NCBI GenBank assembly: GCA_020402945.1
Contig: JADBYQ010000059.1
Location: forward strand, 19,153 to 83,152
Length of the DNA: 64,000 nucleotides
Source of the DNA: Cytophagales bacterium
Lineage (GTDB): Bacteria > Bacteroidota > Bacteroidia > Cytophagales > Cyclobacteriaceae
Direction: 5' to 3'
A model generated the notes under the pieces. The model was not told where the DNA came from. It searched no databases and saw nothing but the letters and a program-made list of their open reading frames with translations. The translations under genes and the position numbers were made by a program. Below, piece after piece: positions 52,129 to 60,678 of the stretch; the stretch's first letter is position 1; each line of letters opens with the position of its first letter.

Positions 52129-53133
52129 TCCGCTCACTCCGTTCACAGTAGTATATTTCAAAACATTTTTCTTGTTGGGGAAAATTCTGGCAAAAGCTGA
52201 CTGAACCGCTAGCGTTCCCTCGTGGAAACCACACAGAATCAATTTCAATTTCCCCGAATAGGTATTGATATCGCCAATGGCATAAACACCTTTACGATTG
52301 GTAGAGTAGTCTAATGTATCAACCTTGATAGCATTCTTCTCTATTTCAAGACCCCAGTTGGCTACAGGGCCCAAGCTAGGCGTAAGGCCAAATAAGGGTA
52401 CAAAATGGTCAGTTGGTTTTTCTATTTTCCCCATCGTTGCATGATTGATGGTCACAGATTCTACCTTTCCATTTCCACTCAAGCCCGTCACCTCAGCATC
52501 GGTGATTAAGTTTATTTTTCCCGCAGCCGCCATGTCCATCACTTTCTGCACAGAGTCCAAATGACCACGGAAGGAAGTTCTGCGATGCACGAGCGACAAC
52601 TCGTTGGCAATTTTGTTTTCCACCAAATAGATCGACCAATCTAAAGCAGAGTCTCCCCCACCTGAAACAACCACTCTCTTTCCCTTGTAAAACTCCGGAT
52701 CTCTAATAATATACTCTACCCCCTTGTCTTCATATTGATCCAAATTAGGAATGGGCGGTTTGCGAGGCTCAAACACCCCCAACCCTCCTGCAATCATCAC
52801 GATGGGTGCCTTGTGTTTGGTACCCTTCACAGTTGTAACAATAAATTTCCCGTCCGCTGTTTCTTCTAAGTCAGTGGCCGATTCACCCAACGTAAAACCG
52901 GGTTTGAAAACAGCGCCCTGCTCAAGCAACTTCTCCACCAGCTCCCCCGCATTTACAATCGGATAGCCGGGGATGTCGTAAATGGGCTTTTTAGGATAAA
53001 TCTCTATCAGCTGACCTCCTGGAGTAGGCAAAGAATCTATGAGATGGCACCTCAACTTTAAAAGCCCAGCTTCAAATACCGTGAAAAGGCCAACCGGCCC
53101 CGCACCGATGATAATGATATCAGTTTCAATCAT
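52123..53133 (-). CDS. Ferredoxin/flavodoxin-NADP+ reductase, thioredoxin-reductase-like type
   Basis: The 336-residue flavoprotein has FAD-binding IIIGAGPVGLF at the start and NADPH-binding VVSGGGDSALDW near residue 150; the redox CxxC of thioredoxin reductase is missing, which marks the YumC-type FNR. Further motifs are GGQLIEIYPKKPIYDIPG and GVYAIGDINTY. It would pass electrons between NADPH and ferredoxin. The ferredoxin gene is directly downstream. Confidence 0.93.
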   Translation of the reverse strand: MIETDIIIIGAGPVGLFTVFEAGLLKLRCHLIDSLPTPGGQLIEIYPKKPIYDIPGYPIVNAGELVEKLLEQGAVFKPGFTLGESATDLEETADGKFIVTTVKGTKHKAPIVMIAGGLGVFEPRKPPIPNLDQYEDKGVEYIIRDPEFYKGKRVVVSGGGDSALDWSIYLVENKIANELSLVHRRTSFRGHLDSVQKVMDMAAAGKINLITDAEVTGLSGNGKVESVTINHATMGKIEKPTDHFVPLFGLTPSLGPVANWGLEIEKNAIKVDTLDYSTNRKGVYAIGDINTYSGKLKLILCGFHEGTLAVQSAFARIFPNKKNVLKYTTVNGVSGF

Positions 53134-53246
53134 AACGAAAAAGAGGGGGCAAAAATAGTTAATAATCGGGCATTGTTCATAAGGGCCACAAAGGAGTTAA
53201 GTGCATCCGGAGCATAGTTTTTCTAGCCTATATAAACTAATAAATC

Positions 53247-53254
53247 TAACTTTG
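53247..53254 (+). promoter_or_regulatory. -7 element upstream of the purF-like gene
   Basis: TAACTTTG matches TAnnTTTG exactly, 14 bp before the ATG at 53269. A possible in-frame GTG at 53254 overlaps this box, which argues for the ATG start. A clear -33 TTTG is not seen. Confidence 0.55.
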
Positions 53255-53268
53255 TGTTTTCCAAATCT

Positions 53269-55152
53269 ATGAGCGATAACATCCTTCATGAGTGCGGCAT
53301 TGCCCTCATTCGATTGCGAAAGCCCTTATCCTATTATATCGAAAAATACGGGTCAACGTACGCCCTGAATAAGATGTACATTTTAATGGAGAAACAGCAC
53401 AACCGTGGACAAGATGGCGCTGGAATTGCGAACATTAAAATCGATCAAAAACCAGGGTTCCGTTTCTTTAGTCGCTACCGCTCTGTTAAGCCTTCTCCTG
53501 TAGCTCATCTCTTCAAAAAAATAGGAAAAAAATATAAAAAGGCGCAAAAAGACGGCAAAGAGAAGTTTAAAAGCGAAGATTGGTTGAAAGAGAACCTGGC
53601 ATTTTCAGGAGAGCTCTGGCTGGGCCACCTGCGCTACGGAACACATGGTTTGAATAGCATAGAAAACGTACACCCATTCTTACGTCAAAATAACTGGAGG
53701 AGTCGCAACTTGGTGATGGCGGGCAATTTTAACATGACCAACGTAGAAGAGCTTTTTGATGTGTTGGTCGATTTAGGCCAGCACCCAAAAGACAAAGTAG
53801 ATACGGTAACCGTAATGGAAAAAATTGGCCACTTCCTCGATGAAGAGGTGCAATCGCTTTTTCAGAAATACAAAGACCAATTCACCAACAAAGAAGTTTC
53901 AGACATCATCGAGAATGAGTTGAATTTGCAAAATGTTCTACGAAGAGCATGCAAAGACTTTGACGGTGGTTATACGATGGCCGGAATGACGGGATCAGGT
54001 TCGGCATTTGTCGTGCGTGACCCTTCAGGCATTCGCCCAGCTTATTTTTATGCCGATGACGAAATTGTAGTAGTGGCATCTGAAAAACCGGCCATCAAGA
54101 CTGCGTTCAACATCAACTACGAACAAATACAGGAAGTAAAGCCAGGTCATGCTCTTGTCATCAACAAAGACGGGTCGTTTGCACAGCACCAGGTGATTAC
54201 TCCGTTAGAAAAAACGTCTTGTAGCTTTGAGCGTGTTTATTTCTCCCGTGGCACCGATCCCGAAATTTACAAGGAAAGAAAAAGGCTTGGCAAATTGTTA
54301 GTGCCGCAAATTTTAAAAGCCATCAATTTTGATTTAAAAAATACTATCTTCTCTTACATACCCAATACCGCGGAAACTGCTTTCTTAGGCATGATGAATG
54401 GTATTGAAGACTATCTCATCAGCAAACAGAAGGACTTTATACTTGATGGGAAACCAACCGTAGATTCACTGGAAGACATTCTCTCTTTCCGCCCACGGAT
54501 GGAGAAAATTGTAATTAAAGATGTGAAGCTGCGCACCTTCATCACAGACGATGACCATCGTGATGAGATGGTCGCTCACGTCTACGACACCACCTACGAA
54601 GTGGTAAATAAAGGAAAAGATACGCTAGTCGTGATTGATGATTCGATCGTGCGCGGCACCACACTTGAGAAAAGTATTTTAAAAATGCTTGATCGTCTCG
54701 GTCCTAAGAAAATCGTGGTTGTTTCTTCTGCGCCACAAATTCGCTTCCCCGATTGCTATGGAATTGACATGAGCAAGATGGGCGATTTCGTGGCCTTTAG
54801 AGCTGTCATCAAACTATTGAAAGAGCAGGGGAAAGATTATTTGCTAGGTGAAGTCTACGAGCAATGTCAACGCGCCCGGGCAGAAGGCATCCCCATCAAT
54901 TTTGTAAAGCGTTTGTACGAAGAGTTTGAATACGAACAAGTTTCCGACAAGATCGCTGACATAGTACGTCCCGAGGGAATGAAGGCTGAATTGCAAGTAG
55001 TTTATCAAACAGTCGAGAATTTGCACAAGGCCATCCCCAATCATTCTGGTGACTGGTATTTTACTGGCAATTTCCCTACACCCGGAGGGATGAAGGTAGC
55101 CAACAAATCATACATGAACTACATGGATGGGAAGTTGGTGAGGGCGTATTGA
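53269..55152 (+). CDS. purF: Amidophosphoribosyltransferase-like protein
   Basis: The 627-residue protein has a glutamine amidotransferase domain with the catalytic cysteine in HECGIALIR, and a phosphoribosyltransferase domain with the PRPP motif VVIDDSIVRGTTL near residue 462 and SAPQIRFPDCYGIDM. It is about 120 residues longer than typical PurF, owing to a lysine-rich insertion (GKKYKKAQKDGKEKF) near residue 90 and an extended C-terminus. It should make phosphoribosylamine, the first step of purine synthesis. Seven residues precede the cysteine (MSDNILHE), perhaps cleaved as in other PurF. A HigBA pair follows after 5 bp. Confidence 0.9.
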   Translation: MSDNILHECGIALIRLRKPLSYYIEKYGSTYALNKMYILMEKQHNRGQDGAGIANIKIDQKPGFRFFSRYRSVKPSPVAHLFKKIGKKYKKAQKDGKEKFKSEDWLKENLAFSGELWLGHLRYGTHGLNSIENVHPFLRQNNWRSRNLVMAGNFNMTNVEELFDVLVDLGQHPKDKVDTVTVMEKIGHFLDEEVQSLFQKYKDQFTNKEVSDIIENELNLQNVLRRACKDFDGGYTMAGMTGSGSAFVVRDPSGIRPAYFYADDEIVVVASEKPAIKTAFNINYEQIQEVKPGHALVINKDGSFAQHQVITPLEKTSCSFERVYFSRGTDPEIYKERKRLGKLLVPQILKAINFDLKNTIFSYIPNTAETAFLGMMNGIEDYLISKQKDFILDGKPTVDSLEDILSFRPRMEKIVIKDVKLRTFITDDDHRDEMVAHVYDTTYEVVNKGKDTLVVIDDSIVRGTTLEKSILKMLDRLGPKKIVVVSSAPQIRFPDCYGIDMSKMGDFVAFRAVIKLLKEQGKDYLLGEVYEQCQRARAEGIPINFVKRLYEEFEYEQVSDKIADIVRPEGMKAELQVVYQTVENLHKAIPNHSGDWYFTGNFPTPGGMKVANKSYMNYMDGKLVRAY

Positions 55153-55157
55153 TAAGT

Positions 55158-55463
55158 ATGGTCATTATCTCACAAAAAGCTATCCATGAATTTGCCACGA
55201 AATACCCACTATCCGCTGATCCATTAAATCGATGGAGTAAAATTGCTAGTCAAGCAAACTGGCGGAATTTTTTGGAAGTAAAAGAATCTTTCAATGCCAC
55301 TGATTATCTTGGAAATGATAGGTACATTTTTGATATCGGAGGAAACAAGTATAGATTAGTTGCGATGATTCATTTTGACATAAGGACTTTGTATATTCGC
55401 TTCATAGGTACGCACGCTCAGTACAACGAACTAAATAAAAAGAATCTGTTAATGAAAATTTGA
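55158..55463 (+). CDS. higB: HigB-family toxin (second pair)
   Basis: Started at ATG 55158, 5 bp after the purF-like stop, the 101-residue protein has the HigB layout: VIISQKAIHEFATKYP, RYIFDIGGNKYRLVAMI and RFIGTHAQYNELNKK. Compared with the first HigB it shares the NKY-L-VA, GTHA-Y core but little else, so the two are distinct lineages and not a recent duplication. An in-frame TTG at 55149 is a less likely start. It is expected to cleave mRNA. The position suggests it is read from the purF promoter. Confidence 0.87.
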   Translation: MVIISQKAIHEFATKYPLSADPLNRWSKIASQANWRNFLEVKESFNATDYLGNDRYIFDIGGNKYRLVAMIHFDIRTLYIRFIGTHAQYNELNKKNLLMKI

Positions 55464-55471
55464 TTTCTTAT

Positions 55472-55837
55472 ATGAAACTCATTAAAACAAAAAAAGAGTA
55501 TTACTCTGTCATGGCTAAAATCGAGACCTTTCTAGAAAAGGGATTTAAGAACTTAACTAAGATTGAAAACGAGGAATTAAGATTTTTATCTCTACAGATT
55601 GAGGCTTTCGAAAAAGTCCACTTCCCAATGCCAGTTCACCACGATTTAACCACATTGCTTGACGCATACATGAAAGAAAATCATCTTACCAAGAAGCAGG
55701 TGGCAACCTTGCTGGAAGTAGATAATTCTACTTTGAACAGTATCTTAAGCAAGAAGAAGCCATTGACATTGAATTTCGCTAAAATGCTGCATCAAAAAAT
55801 TCACCTAGATGGAAATTTGATCTTGGAAATGGTCTGA
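55472..55837 (+). CDS. higA: HigA-family antitoxin (second pair)
   Basis: Started at ATG 55472, the 121-residue protein keeps the KTKKEYYSVMAKIETFLEKG helix and an HTH domain at about 58-110 (LTKKQVATLLEVDNSTLNSILSKKKPLTLNFAKML). It lacks the basic tail of the first HigA. It starts 8 bp after the toxin stop. Cognate to the adjacent HigB; cross-talk with the first pair is unknown. Confidence 0.87.
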   Translation: MKLIKTKKEYYSVMAKIETFLEKGFKNLTKIENEELRFLSLQIEAFEKVHFPMPVHHDLTTLLDAYMKENHLTKKQVATLLEVDNSTLNSILSKKKPLTLNFAKMLHQKIHLDGNLILEMV

Positions 55838-55871
55838 TCTTTTTCTTTTTAAAAGAATTCAAAATCACGAA

Positions 55872-56813
55872 TTACTCCTTTGAGCCATATGCCTCAATAA
55901 TATCTCTCACTAATTTATGTCGCACCACATCTCGACCACTCAATTCTACAAATCCGATTCCGTTTACCTGATTTAATATCCTTACCGCTTCTTTCAGGCC
56001 AGAACTTTGATTTTTCGGAAGATCAATCTGTGAAGTGTCACCCGTTACAATCATCTTCGACTCGGGTCCCATGCGTGTAAGGAACATTTTCATTTGCATC
56101 GCAGTGGTATTTTGCGCTTCGTCCAGAAGAATAAATGCATTATGGAGTGTTCTTCCACGCATATAAGCGAGTGGGGCAATCTCTATAATCTCGCGTTCCA
56201 GGTAATACTTTAATTTTTCGAATGGCACCATGTCGTTGAGTGCATCGTAAATAGGTCGTAAGTATGGATCTATTTTCTCTTTCAAATCTCCCGGCAAAAA
56301 TCCGAGATTCTCACCAGCTTCAACCGCTGGCCGTGTGATGATAATTTTCTTAACCTGCTTATTCTTCAAAGCCCGTACAGCGAGTGCCACAGATACAAAT
56401 GTCTTGCCCGTACCCGCTGGGCCCAAGGCAAACACTAAATCATTGTCTTTAACCGATTGAACCAGCTTTTGTTGATTTACCGTCTTTGGTTTAATGGGGG
56501 ACCCTTTTGTCCCATAAAGGATAATGCCGTCTATTGAATCTTCCGGAAAATAATCTGAACGCTCCTGAGAAATATAGCCGCGAACATTCTCCTCGGTAAT
56601 CCGTCCGAACTGGTTAAAATGCTCTTGCAGTGACTGGAGTATCTCGGTAATCTGCAGAATGTCTGGTGTCTCCCCCTTCACAAGGATCTCATTGCCGCGC
56701 GAAATGATACGGCTCTTAGGGAAAGCCTGAGCGAGTTCGTTAATGTTCTTGTTTTCGACTCCCAGAAAATCTAGTAGCGGAATGCTTTCGAGCGTAATGG
56801 TTTTTTCGATCAA
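55872..56813 (-). CDS. PhoH-family protein (PhoH2-like ATPase)
   Basis: The 313-residue protein has a P-loop with Walker A GPAGTGKT (131-138) and Walker B LLDEAQN (229-235) and the PhoH-type MFLTRMGPESKMIVTGDTSQIDLP. The N-terminal 100 residues form the KH-like region of the family. It is an ATPase and possibly an RNA helicase; phosphate control, the origin of the name, need not apply. It is divergent from the SAM hydrolase gene. Confidence 0.93.
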   Translation of the reverse strand: MIEKTITLESIPLLDFLGVENKNINELAQAFPKSRIISRGNEILVKGETPDILQITEILQSLQEHFNQFGRITEENVRGYISQERSDYFPEDSIDGIILYGTKGSPIKPKTVNQQKLVQSVKDNDLVFALGPAGTGKTFVSVALAVRALKNKQVKKIIITRPAVEAGENLGFLPGDLKEKIDPYLRPIYDALNDMVPFEKLKYYLEREIIEIAPLAYMRGRTLHNAFILLDEAQNTTAMQMKMFLTRMGPESKMIVTGDTSQIDLPKNQSSGLKEAVRILNQVNGIGFVELSGRDVVRHKLVRDIIEAYGSKE

Positions 56814-56906
56814 ATGAAAAAATGGTTTAAATGAAGTAATTTTATCCCTGTAAATTTACGAAAATCCAACCTTGTAAGAACACGAGTGTTGGTAGAAAGT
56901 TCACCC

Positions 56907-57680
56907 ATGGCCATAGTTACTCTTCTTACTGATAGCGGTGAAAGTGATCATTATGTAGCGGCCATTAAAGCAAAAATTCTAAGTGTAAACCCGGGTTTAA
57001 CTTTGGTTGACATTACACACCAAGTCGCACCCTGCGACATCGCTCATGGTGCGTTTGTGCTAAAATCTGTTTTTCGAGATTTTCCTGCCGGAACTGTTCA
57101 TCTTACCGGTGTCGATTCGGCTGGAAATAAAGACGATGCCTACATCGCCTTGCAGTTGGAAGACCACTTCTTTGTGGGTGTTGACAACGGTATGTTGGGG
57201 CTGATTAGCGACAAAAATCATCAACAAGTCGTTCAATTAAATTCTATAAATCCAATCCGGACGACCTTTCCGGAAAAAGATATTTTCGCACCCACGGCCG
57301 CCAAGCTAGCTAGCGGAGTGGCCATCACAACTCTTGGTAAGCCACTGTCGACATTCAAGAAAATGACAGACCGCCATGTTAAAGCTAACAAGCGAATTAT
57401 TGCGGGCAACGTAATACGCGTGGATGGTTACGGAAACTTGATCACGAATATTTCCAAGGACACTTTTGAAATTCTAAGTGCAGGAAAAACATTTACTATT
57501 CAATTTGGGGGTGAAAAATTCAGACGCATACATAAAAACTATTTTGAAGCAGAACCTGGCGATTGTGTCTTGATTTTTAATAGTCTTGGGCTTCTTGAAA
57601 TTGGCATGTACAAAGGACACGCCAGTGAATTGCTAGGATTGAAGCATGATAGCCCTGTGAATATTACTTTTGATGAATAG
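56907..57680 (+). CDS. DUF62-type S-adenosylmethionine hydrolase
   Basis: Started at ATG 56907 (MAIVTLLTDSGESDHYVAAIKA), the 257-residue product has the SAM hydrolase/fluorinase fold. The N-terminal LLTDSG...DHYVA block and the FVGVDNGMLGLI motif mark it, and the C-terminal NVIRVDGYGNLITNISKD completes the domain. It splits SAM into adenosine and methionine by addition of hydroxide, not halide. Length is normal. A hairpin follows the stop. Confidence 0.9.
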   Translation: MAIVTLLTDSGESDHYVAAIKAKILSVNPGLTLVDITHQVAPCDIAHGAFVLKSVFRDFPAGTVHLTGVDSAGNKDDAYIALQLEDHFFVGVDNGMLGLISDKNHQQVVQLNSINPIRTTFPEKDIFAPTAAKLASGVAITTLGKPLSTFKKMTDRHVKANKRIIAGNVIRVDGYGNLITNISKDTFEILSAGKTFTIQFGGEKFRRIHKNYFEAEPGDCVLIFNSLGLLEIGMYKGHASELLGLKHDSPVNITFDE

Positions 57681-57685
57681 ACGCC

Positions 57686-57750
57686 AGTATCAAGACATAA
57701 GTAGTAAGATTGAATTATGCCCTATGTCTCAATACTTATGTCTTGATACT
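57686..57750. repeat. Perfect 18-bp inverted repeat, AGTATCAAGACATAAGTA
   Basis: AGTATCAAGACATAAGTA (57686-57703) pairs perfectly with TACTTATGTCTTGATACT (57733-57750). The right arm contains two imperfect tandem copies of CTATGTCTCAATAC-like words. It lies between two + genes and could act as a terminator or a processing site, though no T-run follows. Confidence 0.7.
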
Positions 57751-57761
57751 AATAACTGACT

Positions 57762-58055
57762 ATGATCATCCGAATCGTTCGCATGCATTTTACGGCAACA
57801 AACATTTCTGTGTTCTTAGAGATTTTTGATGAACACAAAGAAGCCATCAGGCACTTCCCAGGCTGCCACCACCTTCAACTGCTTAAAGACGCCAGAGATC
57901 CTTTGTGCTATACAACACTTAGCCACTGGGACGAACTGGAGAGTTTAGACAACTATCGAAACTCCGAACTCTTTTCGTCTGTCTGGAATCGGGTAAAACC
58001 CCTTTTTTCAAAGAGAACAGAGGCCTTTTCGTTTGAGAAATTTATTGAACTGTGA
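57762..58055 (+). CDS. Antibiotic biosynthesis monooxygenase (ABM) domain protein
   Basis: The 97-residue protein is a single ferredoxin-like ABM domain: IIRIVRMHFTATNISVFLEIF at the start, PGCHHLQLLKDARDP in the middle and LSHWDELESLDNYRNSELFSSVW at the end. The family ranges from haem-degrading and quinone oxygenases to proteins of unknown role. Nothing in the context indicates a substrate. Confidence 0.85.
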   Translation: MIIRIVRMHFTATNISVFLEIFDEHKEAIRHFPGCHHLQLLKDARDPLCYTTLSHWDELESLDNYRNSELFSSVWNRVKPLFSKRTEAFSFEKFIEL

Positions 58056-58106
58056 TTTGGTTCGCTTTTAAACTTTGGGCATATTTGCAACCCAATTAGC
58101 AAAAAA

Positions 58107-58188
58107 GCCTGAGTGGCGGAATTGGTAGACGCGCACGACTCAAAATCGTGTGCCTTCGGGCGTGCCGGTTCGATTCCGGCCTTAGGTA
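58107..58188 (+). tRNA. tRNA-Leu (anticodon CAA)
   Basis: The 82-nt sequence folds as a class II tRNA with a variable arm (TGCCTTCGGGCG), a T-arm GGTTCGATTCC and an anticodon stem CACGA/TCGTG enclosing CTCAAAA, giving anticodon CAA for UUG. The acceptor stem GCCTGAG pairs with CTTAGGT. It is followed by AT-rich sequence before slyD. Confidence 0.95.
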
Positions 58189-58246
58189 CTTTACTATAGG
58201 TTGTCTGTAAAAGGCAACCTATTTTTTATTTTTAAAAACGAAAAAG

Positions 58247-58717
58247 ATGCAAATCACCAAACACAAAGTAGCTTCCATCCACTACACACTCACTAACAAT
58301 GAAGGCAAAATTCTCGATTCCAGCAGTGGAAGGGAGCCCCTCATTTACATCCAGGGTATTGGTAACTTAATTCCGGGCATGGAAGAAGGTTTGGAAGGAA
58401 AGTCAAAAGGCGAAAAACTAAGCCTTAAAATCAGCCCAGAAAAAGGCTATGGAGTAAAAGATGAAACTCTGACCCAACGCGTGCCACGCACTGCATTTGG
58501 TGGCCAAGAGGTGAAAGTAGGTATGCAATTTCAAACCAACCAAGGCGGTGTTGTCACTGTTACTCATGTCGGTCTCTCTGAAATTACAGTGGATGCCAAC
58601 CATCCGTTGGCGGGTGTAGAGCTCAATTTTGCAGTAGAAATTATGGACATTCGCTTTGCCACGGAAGATGAAATTGCCCACGGCCACGTACATGGCCCAG
58701 GTGGACATCATCATTGA
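58247..58717 (+). CDS. slyD: SlyD-type FKBP peptidyl-prolyl isomerase
   Basis: The 156-residue protein has an FKBP domain (VASIHYTLTNNEGKILDSS, GNLIPGMEEGLEGKSKGEK) with an inserted flap domain (KGYGVKDETL to GGVVTVTHVG) and a His-rich C-terminal tail (HGHVHGPGGHHH). The flap and tail define SlyD, a cytoplasmic chaperone and isomerase that also binds nickel and feeds hydrogenase. The normal length is about 150-195 residues. Confidence 0.94.
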   Translation: MQITKHKVASIHYTLTNNEGKILDSSSGREPLIYIQGIGNLIPGMEEGLEGKSKGEKLSLKISPEKGYGVKDETLTQRVPRTAFGGQEVKVGMQFQTNQGGVVTVTHVGLSEITVDANHPLAGVELNFAVEIMDIRFATEDEIAHGHVHGPGGHHH

Positions 58718-58720
58718 TTA

Positions 58721-58789
58721 AGAACTCAGAAGTACGATTTACGATTTAGCAAATTAACTCGTAGTTCGTACTTCTGATCTCGTAGTTCT
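58721..58789. repeat. Inverted repeat between slyD and OmpA-like gene
   Basis: TCAGAAGTACGA (58726-58737) pairs perfectly with TCGTACTTCTGA (58766-58777), and the outer AGAACT (58721-58726) with AGTTCT (58784-58789). The right arm also contains TCGTAGTTCG words. It sits between convergent genes and overlaps the end of the OmpA-like gene's stop, so it probably acts in transcription end formation. Confidence 0.7.
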
Positions 58790-59736
58790 CAATTCGCTTC
58801 TAGAATCTTAAACAGCTCATCCAAATTAGGCGTCACAATAATTTCTGTGCGCCTATTTTTTTGCTTGTTCTGGGCATTGTCATTTGGTGCTAGTGGGGCG
58901 TACTCTCCTTTGCCCGCTGCTGTAATCTGATTGGGAGATAGACCAGCGCCAGTTAGAATTTTTGTGATCGATGTGGCACGCATCACACTCAAATCCCAGT
59001 TGTCATTCATGTAAGTCGATTTCTTCGAAATGGGTACGTTGTCTGTATGACCTTCAATCATCACTTGAATATCTTTTTGATCCTTTAATGCTTTGGCCAA
59101 CTGCTGCAATGCCCCAACACCCTTCGCATCCACGTCAATGCTTCCTGATCCAAAAAGCAATTGTTCGGCCAGCGACACATACACCTTCCCATTTTTCACC
59201 TTAACGGTCAAATCGTTTTCTTTAAAATTTAACAAGGCATTACTAATCTTATTTTTCAAATTCTGAACGGCCTTATCCTTGTTGGCCATGATCGTTTCGA
59301 GTTCCTTCACTTTTTTCTCGCGTTCCTGCAAACTATAGCTAAGTGAATCGTTCTGCTTCCGCGTCTTCTCTAGGTTGTCTTGGATCGCCAACAATTGATC
59401 ACGCTGCTGTGCAACATCACGGTTAAGTTTGCCGCTGTTAGTCAACAAGTTTTTGTAGTTGCCATTGAGTTGCTCATACTCTTTATTCAAACTCGCTAAT
59501 TTTTTTTGATTGGCTCGGTAGGTTACATTCAGATTTGCCGTGTCCTGTTGCATTTTCTTAAGTGTCTCTGCCAGATCTTGCAGGGATCCATTTGCCTTGT
59601 CCAATTCTTTGTTCCGATCAGAAAGGTCACCTTCAGCTTTTACTTTCTGAGCTAGCATATCATCAAATTTTTTTTTGGAGACGATGCACGAGGAAAAAGT
59701 AAAGAGCAGAAGAATAAAAAAATAGGTTGTTCTCAT
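58789..59736 (-). CDS. OmpA-family peptidoglycan-associated lipoprotein
   Basis: The 315-residue protein has a lipoprotein signal peptide (lipobox FSSC), a long coiled coil from about 25 to 165 (QKVKAEGDLSDRNKELDKAN, and later repeats of Q, K and L), and a C-terminal OmpA domain with the peptidoglycan-binding segments IEGHTDNVPI, SVMRATSITKIL and NRRTEIIVTP. It would be anchored in the outer membrane and grip the cell wall. A beta barrel is absent. Confidence 0.92.
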   Translation of the reverse strand: MRTTYFFILLLFTFSSCIVSKKKFDDMLAQKVKAEGDLSDRNKELDKANGSLQDLAETLKKMQQDTANLNVTYRANQKKLASLNKEYEQLNGNYKNLLTNSGKLNRDVAQQRDQLLAIQDNLEKTRKQNDSLSYSLQEREKKVKELETIMANKDKAVQNLKNKISNALLNFKENDLTVKVKNGKVYVSLAEQLLFGSGSIDVDAKGVGALQQLAKALKDQKDIQVMIEGHTDNVPISKKSTYMNDNWDLSVMRATSITKILTGAGLSPNQITAAGKGEYAPLAPNDNAQNKQKNRRTEIIVTPNLDELFKILEAN

Positions 59737-59812
59737 AGTTTAAAAAATTAATAGACAAATATCTTAAATTAAATACAATTGCTACTTTACACCTTCATAA
59801 AATCAGGAATGT

Positions 59813-60676
59813 ATGGAAGGCATGTTTAAACCAGGCGCATTTAAAGGCAAAACCATTGTAATCACAGGCGGTGGCACGGGGCTTGGCAAATCGATGGGTA
59901 AGTACCTGCTGGAGTTGGGTGCCAACTTGGTGATTACCAGTCGTAAACAAGAGGTGTTGGAAAAAACTGCTGCTGAGCTACAACTCCAGACAGGGGGGCA
60001 AGTATTGGCAGTGGCTTGTGACGTGCGCAAATATGAAGAAATTGAAAAAGTGTTGCGTGAAACTGAGAGCCGTTTCGGGCAAATCCATGGCGTGGTAAAC
60101 AATGCAGCAGGAAATTTTATAAGCCCAACAGAACGACTTTCTCATCGCGCATTTGATATCGTTGTTGACATTGTTTTGAAAGGTACCTACTATATGACAT
60201 TGGCGGCAGGCAAACATTGGATAGCAAAAAAACAACCTGGTACTTTTTTAAATATTGTTACTACCTACGCCTGGACGGGCTCCGGATATGTTGTGCCTTC
60301 GGCTTGCAGCAAAGCGGGTGTGTTAGCGCTCACCAGATCACTCGCAGTAGAATGGGCCAAGTACAAAATTAGAAGTAACGCAATTGCTCCTGGTCCTTTC
60401 CCAACAGATGGAGCATGGAGTCGTCTTCTTCCAGGTGATCTTGTGAAGAAATTTGATCCGGCAGCTCGCATCCCTTTAAAACGAGTGGGTGATCACCAAG
60501 AGTTGGCCAATTTGGCCGCCTATCTTTTGTCAGACTACTCTGCGTACATAAATGGCGAAGTGGTAACAATAGATGGGGGTGAATGGCTGCGCAATGGGGG
60601 CGAGTTCAGCCACCTGGAAGAAATTCCATCAGAAATGTGGGATGTTCTTGAGAAAACAAGGGGAAAGGGAGCATAA
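59813..60676 (+). CDS. 2,4-Dienoyl-CoA reductase-like SDR
   Basis: The 287-residue SDR has TGGGTGLGKSMG at 18-29 and NNAAGNF at 96-102. The canonical YxxxK tyrosine is Ser163, while Lys167 remains, and a tyrosine lies 15 residues before it (Tyr152 in TTYAWTG). In human mitochondrial 2,4-dienoyl-CoA reductase, the catalytic Tyr199 and Lys214 have the same 15-residue spacing and a serine takes the canonical place. So it should reduce dienoyl-CoA during unsaturated fatty acid beta-oxidation with NADPH. The BioF gene follows after 2 bp, probably read together. Confidence 0.9.
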   Translation: MEGMFKPGAFKGKTIVITGGGTGLGKSMGKYLLELGANLVITSRKQEVLEKTAAELQLQTGGQVLAVACDVRKYEEIEKVLRETESRFGQIHGVVNNAAGNFISPTERLSHRAFDIVVDIVLKGTYYMTLAAGKHWIAKKQPGTFLNIVTTYAWTGSGYVVPSACSKAGVLALTRSLAVEWAKYKIRSNAIAPGPFPTDGAWSRLLPGDLVKKFDPAARIPLKRVGDHQELANLAAYLLSDYSAYINGEVVTIDGGEWLRNGGEFSHLEEIPSEMWDVLEKTRGKGA

Positions 60677-60678
60677 CA

